DNA from: Chaetoceros tenuissimus
Lineage: Eukaryota > Bacillariophyta > Thalassiosirophyceae > Chaetocerotales > Chaetocerotaceae
DNA: 64,000 nucleotides
NCBI GenBank assembly: GCA_021927905.1
Contig: BLLK01000047.1
Location: 434,001 to 498,000 of the forward strand
Reading direction: 5' to 3'
Positions within the stretch are counted from its first letter, which is position 1. The number at the start of each line of letters is the position of its first letter. Below the pieces are notes generated by a model. The model saw nothing but the letters and a program-made list of their open reading frames with translations. It had not been told where the DNA came from and did not search any database. This document shows, piece by piece, positions 50,340-61,629 of the stretch. The position numbers and the translations under genes are program-made.

Positions 50340-52439
50340 TCACTTATTAGCATTTATACTATTTTCAATTATGTCACTGGAGAGAGTGGCAATACCAGCA
50401 CTGGCCAACAGTGGAAGCAAAACGTCGTAGTTTCTAGTGATTTCGAACATCAACAGAGATGCTGTCAATGGGGCTCTAAAGATGGCTGCTAGAACACTAG
50501 CTGCACCAACACTCGAATAGATTGGCAAGTCTGCAAGGCGAAAGAAAACTTCATCAGATATCACAATAGTCGGATCAATTGCAAGAGTTCCAAACGTAGC
50601 AATAACCATGTTGTAAAAAATTGCACCAGTCATCCCTCCTAGGAACAGTGATGGAGCTAAAGTACCTCCTACAAGTCCACTGCCTGCTGACACCGCAGTG
50701 GTAAATGTCTTTGCAACAAGGAGTGAAAAGAGCACTTGCGTAGGTAGATTGCCATTATTTAAAAGTCCATTCAATGTTTCATAACCAAAGAACAAAACTT
50801 GGGGATAAAAATATCCGACGCCACCTCCAATAATACCTCCAATTATTGGAGAAGTATACGCAGGCAGGTTCCCAAATACGTCTCTTACAAATTGTGGACC
50901 AGCTGATCCTTTGAAAATTGCTCTTGACAATTGTGCCGTCTGAGTGAAGACAACTGCCACGAACCCACATGAAACTCCTAGAGAAAGAAAAAGAGGCAGC
51001 TCACTCAATGGTGTCTGAATATTATATGTCATCAACTGAAGAGCAAGCTCGTCACCTAATATTACCCGAGCTACTAATGCTGCCAAAACTGAAGATATCA
51101 ATATTGCTGCAATACTACCAGTTGTAGTAGTGAGAGACTGCTGTTGTAGCTCTATTCGGTCCTTACTACTGCTAATACCTCCGGTTTCAGGTGGTGGTGA
51201 TGGAACTGATAATGCAGGTAAAGATGACTGAACCACTTCCAACGCGAAAAAGACTCCAGATAGTGGTGCGTTGAATCCAGAGGAAACACCTGCAGCAGCA
51301 CCACATGCAAGCAAAAGCCTATTTCTTGCAATGCGGTCCTCAAGTCTTTCCCCTACCAAAGACGAATTCGTTTCAACCTTTGAATCTGTGAGAAGTCTGT
51401 CCTTTTCATTTAAAGATGGACTGCTAAGATCATCTGGCCAAACATTACTACACAACCTACTAATCGCCGCTCCTATCTCAACTCCTGGTCCCTCAGGCCC
51501 CAATGAGTTTCCTGTTCCTAAAGTAACAATAGCAGCTAAAGCTTTTCGAAATGATCTAGTTGACGAGTCCAAATTCAATACAATATTGTTATCAGATTGA
51601 TTGGAATTTTTCAATGCCATCTTTGCTCCGTAAGACAAGGAGTCTTCATCAACTTCTTTGACCACACCTTTAAGACCTGGACTAAAATCACCAGTCAAAC
51701 TGAGCAATGAAACTACTACAGCTCCCAAAAATGGGACAGCATAGAATGGTGTATATATAATACCATCTGGAAAGACTACATTCAAATTTCCACCGTAACA
51801 AAACTGCCGGATTTCATCTATCGACAATTTAAACCCAGCTACTGCAAGACCAGTCAGTGCTCCTATCAGCGCCGCAATACTCTGTGTATATACTTCTTTT
51901 CCGATTGCAGATTCTTCCATGGCTTCTAGTTCATTTTTTTCTACATTGAAACCTTTTGCAGGAAACAAAGATGTATTATTCCAAGTTTTGTCTTTAGCTT
52001 TTGCTTTGGATGATTTCTTCGATGCACCTTTTTCATTCAAGTTTTCCTCATTTTCTACCATAAATCTAGTGAACGACGGAATTCGTCGCGATGGATAGTG
52101 TATATCTTTCACCTTTCTTGTGAATATATGAGCATTTTTAGTATTCATAAGCTGGATTGATGTTGAAATCCCAAAAGATGAACATGTAGGGAAACATATC
52201 AGAGAAAATATGACCATAGTAGCAGTAAACTTATGATTACTAGGTCGAAAATAGGAAGTCCTTCGTATCTCACATTTCATCGCTTTGACTGGATCAACTT
52301 CACTTCTTAAAACTTCATTTTCAATTACATCAGAATCTTCATGAGAAAATAATTGAACTTCTTTTCCAACATTGTCCCGACAAAGTTCTGCCCGAGGACA
52401 GCGAAAAAAATAAGTCTCAATCCTACAACAATTTTCCAT
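50340..52439 (-). CDS. CLC-type chloride channel/exchanger, plastid-type
   Basis: Frame open from the ATG at 52439 (699 residues). A later ATG at 52280 would begin with a hydrophobic leader (ATMVIFSLICFPTCSSFGIS) that fits plastid import better, so the true start is uncertain. CLC signatures are GNSLGPEGPGVEIGAA, with the gating glutamate at about residue 316, SGFNAPLSGVFFALEVV, and GLVGGTLAPSLFLGGMTGA. The end of the membrane domain is VGAASVLAAIFRAPLTASLL. No CBS domains follow; the protein ends soon after the last helices, as in plant plastid CLCe. The gating Glu is present, so either channel or H+/Cl- exchange is possible. An acidic insertion near residues 330-360 is unusual. Confidence 0.85.
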   Translation of the reverse strand: MENCCRIETYFFRCPRAELCRDNVGKEVQLFSHEDSDVIENEVLRSEVDPVKAMKCEIRRTSYFRPSNHKFTATMVIFSLICFPTCSSFGISTSIQLMNTKNAHIFTRKVKDIHYPSRRIPSFTRFMVENEENLNEKGASKKSSKAKAKDKTWNNTSLFPAKGFNVEKNELEAMEESAIGKEVYTQSIAALIGALTGLAVAGFKLSIDEIRQFCYGGNLNVVFPDGIIYTPFYAVPFLGAVVVSLLSLTGDFSPGLKGVVKEVDEDSLSYGAKMALKNSNQSDNNIVLNLDSSTRSFRKALAAIVTLGTGNSLGPEGPGVEIGAAISRLCSNVWPDDLSSPSLNEKDRLLTDSKVETNSSLVGERLEDRIARNRLLLACGAAAGVSSGFNAPLSGVFFALEVVQSSLPALSVPSPPPETGGISSSKDRIELQQQSLTTTTGSIAAILISSVLAALVARVILGDELALQLMTYNIQTPLSELPLFLSLGVSCGFVAVVFTQTAQLSRAIFKGSAGPQFVRDVFGNLPAYTSPIIGGIIGGGVGYFYPQVLFFGYETLNGLLNNGNLPTQVLFSLLVAKTFTTAVSAGSGLVGGTLAPSLFLGGMTGAIFYNMVIATFGTLAIDPTIVISDEVFFRLADLPIYSSVGAASVLAAIFRAPLTASLLMFEITRNYDVLLPLLASAGIATLSSDIIENSINANK

Positions 52440-52907
52440 TTGCAAATAGCGAGTCCAAGCCGGTGAATTAGTTGCAATAGAAAGAAACTCGCTTGAAAAC
52501 AGAATTTGAATAGTGTTTGTTTTTCAAGCTCGTGATGTTTGTATTACTTCGTAATGATGACGTAGATGTTTGATATGGATGGATCTTCCGACAGTTCCGA
52601 CCGAAGTCGTCAGTCTAACCTATTTTTAATAGAAATGTTCAAAAATAGGTTCAAAGTACAACAGAGGGGGGCTGCACACATGTTGATGAGTGAGTCACAC
52701 CCCTCTAACCTCATGCGTAGGAAACTTCAACCCGTCTCTGCACAGCTTGTGTGCGATCACCAGCTGGAAAGAATGAAGAAAAACAAAAAGCCATCACATT
52801 GAATTGTATCTTACGAGGTTGACGAAGCCTTTTCACTGAATTTGCTTGGAAAAACTCTGTTCTCTATTGAATCAAATTGTTCATTCTTTCCACATTAGAA
52901 CTTTTCA
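52440..52907. other. Divergent intergenic with hairpin, small frame uncertain
   Basis: 468 bp between CLC (minus) and GluRS (plus). An ATG frame of 78 codons at 52566-52802 has no domain, is Met- and Ser-rich, and is not called as a gene. Inside it lies a perfect 11-bp inverted repeat (52617-52651). Confidence 0.5.
52617..52651. repeat. Perfect 11-bp inverted repeat
   Basis: AACCTATTTTT at 52617-52627 and its reverse complement AAAAATAGGTT at 52641-52651 flank a 13-nt loop, upstream of GluRS. This could be a regulatory hairpin or a chance palindrome in AT-rich DNA. Confidence 0.6.
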
Positions 52908-55554
52908 ATGAAGCTTCACGTTGCATCTATGGCGCTCAGTCTCGCCATCTTCACTCGTCATGTGCGCACCACTGCTGCGTTTACCATGAGACCACTATCA
53001 ACTGTAAACTCAGTTAGTACTCAATCTGCTGCTGGGAAGTTTGTAGAGAATAGACGTAGGGGAGTTATTGCTATCCCTTATCAGGAATTCTCAAAATTAT
53101 CTGCCACTGTAGAAGATGAAACTACTACTCTTGTCAATGGAGAAGAAGACTTGGTAAAATTTCCACTCAAGGGTAAAAATGTAGAAGAATGCGCTCCTAG
53201 AATGCGTTTTGCACCTAGTCCTACTGGAAGGTAAGTTCCATAAATTTGCACATAGGTATCCTATGATTTATTTCTTTTACTGACTAAATTTGGAAATCTG
53301 TAGTCTTCACGTTGGAGGAGCACGTACTGCTCTTTACAATTGGCTTACTGCTAAAAAGGGACAATTGGATTTCCCAAATGAAAATGGAGCATTTGTTCTA
53401 CGTGTGGAAGATACAGATCTTGCTCGTTCTACAAAAGAATCAGAAGAATCGGTTTTGGCTGACTTGAGATGGTTGGGACTTAACTGGGATGAGGGTCCAG
53501 ATGTAGATGGAGCTGAATTTGGACCATATCGTCAATCAGAAAGAAATGAAATTTATGGCAAACTTGCAAACAAACTATTGGAAGAAGGAAAGGCGTACAG
53601 ATGTTTTTGTACCAAGGAGGAGTTGGAAGAGATGAAGGCGAAGCAAGAAGCAGAAGGAGTACCAACTCGTTATGATGGAACTTGGCGTGATGCAGATCCA
53701 GAACTTGTACAGCAGAAATTAGACGAAGGAGCAGAATTTACAGTCAGATTCAAGGTACCAGAAGGTGCAAGAGTTGTTATCGAAGATGCTGTAAGAGGAA
53801 ATGTTGCATGGGATGCTGAAAGTACTGTTGGTGACTTTATTTTGTTGAGATCTTCTGGAGTTCCAGTTTATAACTTTTGTGTAGCTGTTGATGATGCAGC
53901 TATGGGTATCACCACTGTTGTACGTGCAGAAGAGCACTTGACTAATACATTAAGACAAGGACTAATTTTGGACGCATTGGGAGCTCCTCGTCCAAGATAT
54001 GCGCATTGTTCTTTGATTCTTGGAGAGGACAAGCAAAAGCTTTCCAAACGTCACGGAGCGACTTCTTGTAACCAATTCCGTTTAGAGGGATTTTTGCCAG
54101 ATGCTATGATTAACTATCTTGCTTTGCTTGGATGGAATGATGGAACTGACAATGAGATCTTTACCAGAGATGAGCTCATCGATGCATTCGACGTTGATCG
54201 TGTAGTAAAGAGTCCATCCATCTTTGACATGTCCAAGCTGAAGTGGATTAACTCTCAGCACTTGAAAATGATGACTGTTGAAGAAGTACAACCACTTGTA
54301 AAGGAGCAATTTGAGTTTCTTGAGATGTTCAAGGAAGGAGCTGATGCAGAGAAAATCGACGAGTTCGCAACTGCTGCAACTACTCTGGCAAAGCAAATGA
54401 TGGAAACTACTCGTGATGCGGCTACTAATGCAGAGACAGTATTGAAATATAATCTTGCTGAAAGTTTTGATATGTTGGCTGAAGGAGAAGCAAAAGAGAT
54501 GATTAAGAATGGAAACTTTTATCCAATTGCAATGACTCTTATAGAAGCAGCAGAAGCTGGTACTCTTCCACTTCCTGACTCTAATGATCCTCTTGCTGCG
54601 TTCTTGGACGAAAACAAGAAGGCAATTGTCGAAGACAACCAAACAGGAGGAGATGCATATTCTTTCCCTGAAGCATACAAGGCATACATGAAGCAACTTG
54701 CAAAGGAGAAGAAAGTGAAGGGAAAGAATCTTTTCCATCCAGTTCGTCTTGCTTTGACTGGTGAAATGAGTGGACAAGATGTAACTAAGCAGCTTGCATT
54801 ATTGTCTCTGGCAACTTCTGACAACAGTGTTATTGATCAGGAGAAGGCTGGCGTTGTTCCACTTTCTGATAGAATTGCACAACTAAAAACTTTCTGTGAG
54901 ACTATTCCTGAGGAGTTCCGCGCACCAAAGGTAGAGGAGAAGAAATCAAAGGACGCAAAGAAGACAGAAAATGCTGCAGGAAAAGAGACTGTAACTAAGG
55001 TGATTGTTCAAAAGGCAGAGGATCCACTCGATACATACGAGGGACCTGCTATTACAAGCTTGGATATTAGAGTAGGAGTAATCAAGAAGGTGTGGGAGCA
55101 CCCTGAAGCTGACAAGTTGTATTGTGAGGAGATCGATGTAGGCGAGGACGAGCCACGTCAAATAGCCTCTGGACTTCGCCCATATATGAATGCAGAAGAT
55201 ATGGAGGGGAGAAAGGTACTTGTTCTATGCAACTTGAAGGCAAGAAAGATGCTTGGATTCCCAAGTCATGGTATGGTTTTGTGTGCTTCCAACGCAGATC
55301 ACACCGAAGTCAAGTTGGTGAACCCTCCAATTGATGCTAAGGTAGGGGAGAGAATTACTGTTCCAGACTTCAACTTTGAGGGAGAGGAAGGAGCACCTAT
55401 GAAGGAGAATCCAATGGGTAAGAAGAAGATCTTCGAGAAAATTGCTCCTTTCTTGGTAACAAATGAATATGGAATTCCATCTTTCTTGGGAAGACCATTT
55501 ATGACTAGTGCAGGTGCATGTACAAGCGCAATATCAGAAGGAAATGTTGCATAA
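52908..55554 (+). CDS. gltX: Bacterial-type glutamyl-tRNA synthetase fused to a C-terminal EMAPII/tRNA-binding domain, organelle-targeted
   Basis: Exons 52908-53230 and 53304-55554 around a 73-nt intron; 857 residues. The leader MALSLAIFTRHVRTTAAFTM has the signal peptide plus A-F motif of plastid import. The class I catalytic core shows [20 protein letters not shown] (HIGH motif as HVGG, residues 110-113) and KLSKR (353-357), with GluRS-type HCSLILGEDKQKLSKRHGAT. The helical anticodon-binding part runs to about residue 640. A Lys/Glu-rich linker then leads to an EMAPII-like OB-fold at about 694-857 (SLDIRVGVIKKVWEHPEADK, ARKMLGFPSHGMVLCAS). That domain is known on MetRS, TyrRS and Arc1/p43, not normally on bacterial-type GluRS. 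It charges tRNA-Glu, the precursor of both plastid translation and chlorophyll synthesis. Confidence 0.92.
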
Positions 55555-55860
55555 CTTTAAAAATAAAATATTATAATAGAATCATTTTTAAGTCTATTGG
55601 ATTTGTATGTGACATGAAATATTTGATCAAAAACATTGATTTTTTCATGACAATGATGAGGATAAGATGAATGACATGTCAACATGTAGATTCTGCGACA
55701 AAATTCCACCTCACATTTTTGCCGAAACCTCCTCTCTATCTCTCTCCTTGACCACGAGCTATTTGTGTTTTAATGATAACATACCTTAACAAAACAAGTC
55801 CACTGTCTTGTAGCTTTTCGAAAAGAACTTCACATACAACATTCCTTCACTCTACATTTG
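55555..55860. other. Intergenic, no gene seen
   Basis: About 306 bp between two plus-strand genes; GluRS 3' UTR and methyltransferase upstream region. Nothing recognisable. Confidence 0.5.
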
Positions 55861-56976
55861 ATGTCGAAGCTAGGATTTTTCAACAGATCTTTACAAGTGC
55901 TTGGTAGATGTAACCTTACTTCCACCTCAGCCAAGAGAGCCACAGCACCAATCTCTTATCATCAAAACTTCTCAGGAATAGCTGAGGATCACAACACAAA
56001 TAAAGCGTTCGACCGGTCACTGAAGATTCTACAAAGGAGTAATGCTGCAAATTTTGATACTTATGATTATATCAAGGAAGAGATCTCAAAAAGACTTGTA
56101 GATCGATTAGATGACATCATTCGAGATGATGGCTTTCCCCTTGCCCTTGATGTTGGCTCAGGACCTGATTTCCTTCATAAACAAATTTCAAAAGATGACG
56201 GAATCTTAGCCGATGGAAGTGTATCTGGCGGCATCGGTGGTGTGCGAAAGCTTGTCATGTTGGATTCATGCAAAGAAATGTTACATCGTGATGATGACAA
56301 AATTGACACACTGACTGCAGAGGAAAAAGAAAGATGCGGAACTTACAAAATGGTTGGGGATGAAGAAGGTCCACTGCCTTTTCCAGATGGGACTTTTGAT
56401 TTGGTTATTAGTTCTACATCTATGCATTGGGTAAATGATTTGCCTGGGATGTTGAAGGAAATTCACCGCGTGTTAAAACCTGATGGATGCTTTCTCTTCG
56501 CTATGATTGGAGGTGCAACTCTTTCAGAGTTAAGATCGTCATTCGTGCTATCAGAACTTGAGCGTGACGGTGGAGTTTCACCGCATGTAGGCCCATTTGT
56601 TGATTTTGCAGATGTTGGTGCACTACTTACAAATTCTGGATTTGCTCTTACTACAATTGATATTGATACAATTACGCTTGGTTTCCCCAACGCCATGGTG
56701 TGTATGGAACATCTTCAAAGAATGGGTGAAAATAACGCATCTTTGGCACGTAGGAAAAAAATGAATGTAGATACGTTTCTCGCTATGGCATCTATTTATG
56801 ATCACATGTTTCAACTTGATGACGGGAGTTCAGGAGATGAAGCTAGCGTAGAAGCCACAGTTCAGGTAATATATGGAATCGGTTGGACTCCACATGAGAG
56901 TCAACAAAAGCCAGATGAACGTGGCTCTGCTACAAAGAAAATTGGAGATGTCGTTATAGAGTCAACAAAGTCATAA
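55861..56976 (+). CDS. NDUFAF5: NDUFAF5-like SAM-dependent complex I assembly factor
   Basis: 371 residues from the ATG at 55861. The N-terminus is basic, hydroxylated and lacks acidic residues, as in a mitochondrial presequence. The class I methyltransferase fold has motif I ALDVGSGPDFL, an acidic LVMLDSC strand, and the motifs LPFPDGTFDLVISSTSMHWV and EIHRVLKPDGCFLFAMIGG. The stretches KAFDRSLKILQRSNAANF and FALTTIDIDTITLGFPNAM then LQRMGENN are typical of NDUFAF5/C20orf7, which acts on an arginine of complex I subunit NDUFS7. Length is close to the human protein (about 345). Confidence 0.88.
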   Translation: MSKLGFFNRSLQVLGRCNLTSTSAKRATAPISYHQNFSGIAEDHNTNKAFDRSLKILQRSNAANFDTYDYIKEEISKRLVDRLDDIIRDDGFPLALDVGSGPDFLHKQISKDDGILADGSVSGGIGGVRKLVMLDSCKEMLHRDDDKIDTLTAEEKERCGTYKMVGDEEGPLPFPDGTFDLVISSTSMHWVNDLPGMLKEIHRVLKPDGCFLFAMIGGATLSELRSSFVLSELERDGGVSPHVGPFVDFADVGALLTNSGFALTTIDIDTITLGFPNAMVCMEHLQRMGENNASLARRKKMNVDTFLAMASIYDHMFQLDDGSSGDEASVEATVQVIYGIGWTPHESQQKPDERGSATKKIGDVVIESTKS

Positions 56977-57062
56977 CTTGTTTAATTTCAGCTTGGTCTA
57001 TTGCATTGCTCTTTATCATTTAGATCCTATTTTTAAATTTATTTGTTGTGACTTTTTGTCTC

Positions 57063-58264
57063 TTAGGTTCTCCATGCATCAGATGCATTTTCTCTATCTT
57101 CCTCCCACCAAGTGGTAGTCTTGTATCCAGTTCTCAAAAAGTTCAAGAAATTACCTTCCTCCTCAATGATTCCCTCAGTAGTTAGAGCCTTTGTCAATTG
57201 TTCCTTGAATTCTCCCAATGCTGGACGATAAGCATTTCCTTCTACTCTTCTATAGCTACCTGTTCCAGTATCCAACAAAGTCTGGAACTCTCCAGGATAC
57301 GATCTAAAGAGACATCCTTGGTAGTTTACAAGATATGGCGGAGAAGCAGTAGATCTACTGTATTGTCTGGTTCTCAAATAATAAATTGGCTTCACCCTGG
57401 ACAAAAATCTATCTTGGAAATCCTTAGGTGGAAATGCTGGTGCTCCTAAATCTCCTCTCAAGACGTCCAATTTTAAATTATAAAGACAGATGACTGCATT
57501 TGGATCAAGTTCTGACAACTCTTCAACATCTGGAAGCTCCTGTGCTGATGCTACGATTACAATGTACATGTCTACACCCTCGATAGGTTTGATAATTCCA
57601 CCTGATTTTCCACCAAAAAGAGACATGAAAGTTTGTTCTGGCTTGAAAAATCTTGTATCACGAGGATCAGAGTTTCTCAAAGATGAAATTGTGACACCTG
57701 GGTATGGATCTTTTGTAATACTTGTACGTTCAAGTGCAATTCCCATTTCAGACTCATCAGGGAAAAGAATCGCAACATTCTTTGGGATTGAATCATCAGT
57801 ATCATCTGTCTTTGCAGCAAAGGACTTTGCAAAATCAAGTGCAAGTTTGAAATTTGACTCTGCTACATCATATGCTGAAACATCGTCCATCTCCAATACT
57901 TGTGCAGGAAGTGGAGGAAACTATGAAAAAGATTAGAACAGAAAGCGACCAAACTTTTTCTAACTTCAGTGAAATATCTTACCTCAACTTCAATAAGCCT
58001 ATGTCCATCCTTGATTGCAAGCTCAGCAGCTCGAGCACAGTTAATCTGAAGCTGGTAAAAACTTTGAGGAGGACTTTCTCTATCTGCTGCGTCTTTCACA
58101 TCTGCAGGATCTCCCTCGGTAGCACTTGGTGGTGGTACATTGTAAAGCTGCGTTGAAGTTGCGATGGATGCCTGAGCAACCTGATTTCTTGCAGGACCAC
58201 TGACGCTGAACGCATCAGCAGAAGCTGCAAGCATCAACAAAGATGCAATATTAAAGAATTTCAT
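57063..58264 (-). CDS. DUF1995 protein, plastid-targeted
   Basis: Exons 58264-57983 and 57920-57063 around a 62-nt intron; 379 residues. The leader MKFFNIASLLMLAASADAFS continues as VSGP and is a textbook diatom plastid presequence (signal peptide, cleavage, A-F). The mature part contains DGHRLIEVE and FPPLPAQVLE, then NVAILFPDESEMGIAL and a VVASAQELPDVEELSEL stretch, and later QDRFLSRVKPIYYLRTRQY, which I associate with the DUF1995 family of chloroplast proteins (LPA3-like members). In plants such proteins help photosystem assembly or are uncharacterised. No catalytic motif is evident. It faces NDUFAF5 tail-to-tail, 86 bp between stops. Confidence 0.72.
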
Positions 58265-58789
58265 GGTAGTTATGATTCTATTATGAACCTTCTTTTCTTA
58301 TTATGATTATTTCAGAAAATTGAATGAGTTTGTGGAAAGTAGAAAAAAATTGATGTGTTGTTGTAACTACTGTCGTCATCACCGACCCTCGAGCCATCAA
58401 AGTTGGATGAACAGCAACTTGGAGCCACCGAACGAAACAATGACATCCTTAGCAAAATAACGAATATTACGTATCACCAAAATGTAATTACGTGAAAATG
58501 TAATGTAGCTACAAACATTCATAGGGTATGAGAGTAGAAGCTGAACCAGAAGTATCATTTGTATTAGAGCAGATCATTATTTCATTTTTTCCGTCATGAT
58601 AATGTATAAAAAACACAATTCATGGACGAGGGGTGATGAAGTAGTGAGGTCAAATAATGATGAAGGGAAGCTCAAATGAATGAATGCTATGTATATATTT
58701 GAACCACATCAAGTAAATATGTAGTACTCTATGGGGTTGAAGTATAGCCTTCTATTTCTATTTTATTTACTTAGTCTACCTAAAAAGAT
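58265..58789. other. Intergenic, no gene seen
   Basis: 525 bp between two minus-strand genes, with the DUF1995 promoter next to 58264 and the eL38 3' UTR. No credible frame or RNA gene. Confidence 0.5.
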
Positions 58790-58999
58790 TTAGACGTCCT
58801 TTCTCTCAAGACCAGGTGGCAAACTTTGGGTCAATTTCTCTGCCTTCTCTGCATCCTCTACAACAAGAGTGTAAAGGAATTTAGAGCATCTGATCTTGAA
58901 TTTGGTTTGGTTAGAGCGCTTGCGGATCTTTACAAGCTTAGCGTCTTCACGACGAGCCTTTTGGAGGAAATCACGGATGTCGGTAATCTGCTTTGGCAT
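58790..58999 (-). CDS. RPL38: 60S ribosomal protein eL38
   Basis: A single exon of 69 residues, the usual size for this protein. It begins [21 protein letters not shown] and ends [11 protein letters not shown], with [20 protein letters not shown] between, closely following eukaryotic eL38. It is a component of the large cytosolic subunit. No presequence. The gene is short, and its introns, if any, must lie in the 5' UTR. Confidence 0.95.
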   Translation of the reverse strand: MPKQITDIRDFLQKARREDAKLVKIRKRSNQTKFKIRCSKFLYTLVVEDAEKAEKLTQSLPPGLERKDV

Positions 59000-59971
59000 A
59001 TTTAAATATTGACTTTGCTGTAATGGTGAAAAAAAATGTGTGAGTAAAGAAGTGAAATAAAAATCCAGTTTTCATTTTGCATATATCTTTCATCTACAGA
59101 TTCATCTCAAACATCACTAGCATCTATAAATCCATGAATGCATAGACGGACTCTTTCCTCAACATCGATGTCTTTCACTTTCAAACAACATCGTTTCAGA
59201 AGCGTTGGGTAGTATCAAATCTATCCACATGTATAAGACTAGAGATTCAACCGACTTGTAACTTCGTTAACATTTCTCGTTCCACTATTACCATAGAAGG
59301 ACACCATGATAGATGATATGTTCAGTTACACATGACTTCTGTAAACTCTCCTCCGCTCTCAATTCAACCCTATCCGAACATAGATCACCAACGAATGATA
59401 TGATTTGTAGAATTCTGTAGATGAAGATAGCATGTACGAGCAAGTCTCCATAGCAACGTTAACGCACCGTAAACAACAGTAAGCGAAAGGCAGCAACAGC
59501 TCTCGTTTCGATCATTCATCTCTCCTTTGTTCTCTCAAAGGCTGGACTTTTTAGTAAAAGGTACCCCTCTGGACAGGTCACGGACCATGACAGACGGTTC
59601 CCGCCATTTTTCTTCATTCTCACTTGGCTTTATACACTAGCCATTTACTGAAAAGTGAGCGTCGTCATTGTTTTCTGATAGACACTTTACCATTCTTGGA
59701 ATTGAAAAGCACCACACATTGAAAACATAGAGATAAAAGTTATTCTTATTGATTTTTAAAGATAATTTATGTTGGAATGATTTTTTTTTAAATACAAATA
59801 GATTTTGCGAAGAACAAGAATTTACGGTACCTGCCAGAGTGCTTGTCATTCTTACTATGACCATTGTTTCGATACTGTATGGAACCTTGACTGCTGGACT
59901 AATAATTTAGGAAAAAAGTACATCCTCCGTCACTAAGGAAAATGGTTGTGTTGAAATCTCTTATTCTAAAT
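59000..59971. other. Intergenic, no gene seen
   Basis: 970 bp between eL38 and the epimerase, both minus strand. The eL38 promoter should lie here. Short frames exist on both strands but none carries a domain. T-runs around 59770-59800 are near the 3' end of the epimerase gene. Confidence 0.5.
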
Positions 59972-61211
59972 TTAAGCTGCAAAGCCATTTGGATTCTGCT
60001 GTTGCCAACACCACAAGTCTGCACACATCTCATCCAAAGTTCTTGTTGCAACCCACCCCATTTCTTCCTTAGCCAATGAAGCATCTGCGTAACAAGTAGA
60101 AATATCACCTGGTCTTCTCTCTCCCATTTTGTACTTGATTTCATGTCCACATGCCTTACCCATAGCTTTGACCATGTCAAGTACAGACATTCCATTTCCA
60201 GTTCCAAGGTTGAAAGTAAACAATCCTTCTTCCTTCTTCGCCATATATTCGATAGCAGACAAATGACCCTCTGCCAAATCCATAACATGAAGATAATCTC
60301 TGACACCAGTTCCATCGTAATCACCTCCAAATACAGTCAAAAACTCTCTTCTTCCAACTGCAACCTGTGCAACATATGGCATAAGATTATTTGGAATTCC
60401 ATTCGGATCTTCACCAATCTTTCCAGATGGATGTGCTCCTACAGGATTGAAATATCTCAAAATAGTAATTGCCATTGGCTTTGCCCCTTCATTCAAAGAT
60501 TTCGAGTTGTAATAATCTTTCAAAACTTCTTCAATCATGTACTTTGTTCTTCCGTAGGCATTTGTGATTCCAACTCCTACTGGTGTTGATTCTGTGATTG
60601 GCATAGTATCTGCAGCACCATATACAGTTGCAGAAGATGAGAATGCAATTGCATGGCATCCGAACTCTTCCATAAGATTAAGGAGATTGAATGTGGAGAC
60701 CATGTTATTGGAATAATATTTGAGTGGAATCTTTTGGCTTTCTCCTACTGCCTACATATTACAGAATATAGGTTAGAAAGTTTTCACGTAGGCAATCGTG
60801 ATGTAGATTTTGTTCTAGATTTCAAATCTTGTGATTTTCCATCATTTTCAATAACCTTATTTGGGTCACGAAGAAAGTCATTGGTAAAGATTTTCCGACA
60901 AATCTTCTATGAAAACGTACCTTTAACCCAGCAAAATGAATACATGCATCAAATTTTGGAGAAGCTTCAAATACTTTTCTAAAAGCATCTTCGTCGCACA
61001 TATCTACATTGTGGAAGACAAGTCTTTGCTTTCTTGATTCTTCATCTAGATTGCAAATCTCAGCTACACGATCAAGAGAAACTGCAGAAGAGTTTGCGAG
61101 ATTATCAACCACTACAACTGAATAATTGAGAGGGGACTGAAGAAGGCAAGTGATCGTATGTGATCCGATGTAGCCGCAGCCTCCAGTAACTAGAATACAA
61201 GGTCCAGACAT
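59972..61211 (-). CDS. GALE: UDP-glucose 4-epimerase
   Basis: Exons 61211-60921 and 60751-59972 join as FAGLK|AVGES through a 169-nt intron, the longest intron placed in this window; 356 residues. An N-terminal NAD-binding motif TGGCGYIGSH is present from residue 8, as expected of an extended short-chain dehydrogenase, with no presequence, so the protein is cytosolic. Catalytic SSSATVYG and Y163-x3-K167 (YGRTK) are present, and RYFNPVGAHPSGKIGEDPNG is the classic GalE string. It interconverts UDP-glucose and UDP-galactose for nucleotide-sugar and glycan synthesis. Confidence 0.94.
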
Positions 61212-61629
61212 GTTTCTTTTCGTGTTGTAATAAGATTCTATCTCCCAAGAAAGTGAAATGTTGTTGAGGTTTGTATTCTTTCCTCTTGTGTTTTTCGCAG
61301 ACATTTTTTGACGAACAGTTCGCTAACCGTTGAGTCAAAGTTTTGGTCCCCTTTTCCAAAAGAGGGACGAGTTTTGTCCCTTAGATATTTTGGACCAAAG
61401 ATCCACCCGAACCCCACATCCAAAGTCAAGTCAAGTCTATCTCGTCACTCGTCACTGATCGCAATTGATTGCAATAGACACCACTAACATCATTCCTTTT
61501 TGTTTTACCAAGCTTTTCAACATAAGAAGCATCATATCTCCTTGAATTCTCATACTTTCTTCATTTTCATTTACATCGAAAGAAGGTTTTTCTAGGTAAT
61601 TGTATCGTCTAAAAAGTGGCCATTGCAGC
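61212..61629. other. Divergent intergenic, no gene seen
   Basis: About 420 bp between the epimerase start and the acyltransferase start; it holds both promoters. Short GTCCC/GGGAC complementary pieces occur around 61350-61395 but form no clean stem. Confidence 0.45.

Noticed and set aside
52566-52802. 78-codon plus-strand frame with ATG
   Set aside because: No domain, contains an inverted repeat, and lies in the GluRS upstream region; kept only as a note.
54082-54777. 231-codon minus-strand frame
   Set aside because: Antisense to the strongly supported GluRS gene.
60752-60920. snoRNA within the epimerase intron
   Set aside because: The intron is longer than others and holds a C-box-like AATGATGG, but no D box or guide region was found.
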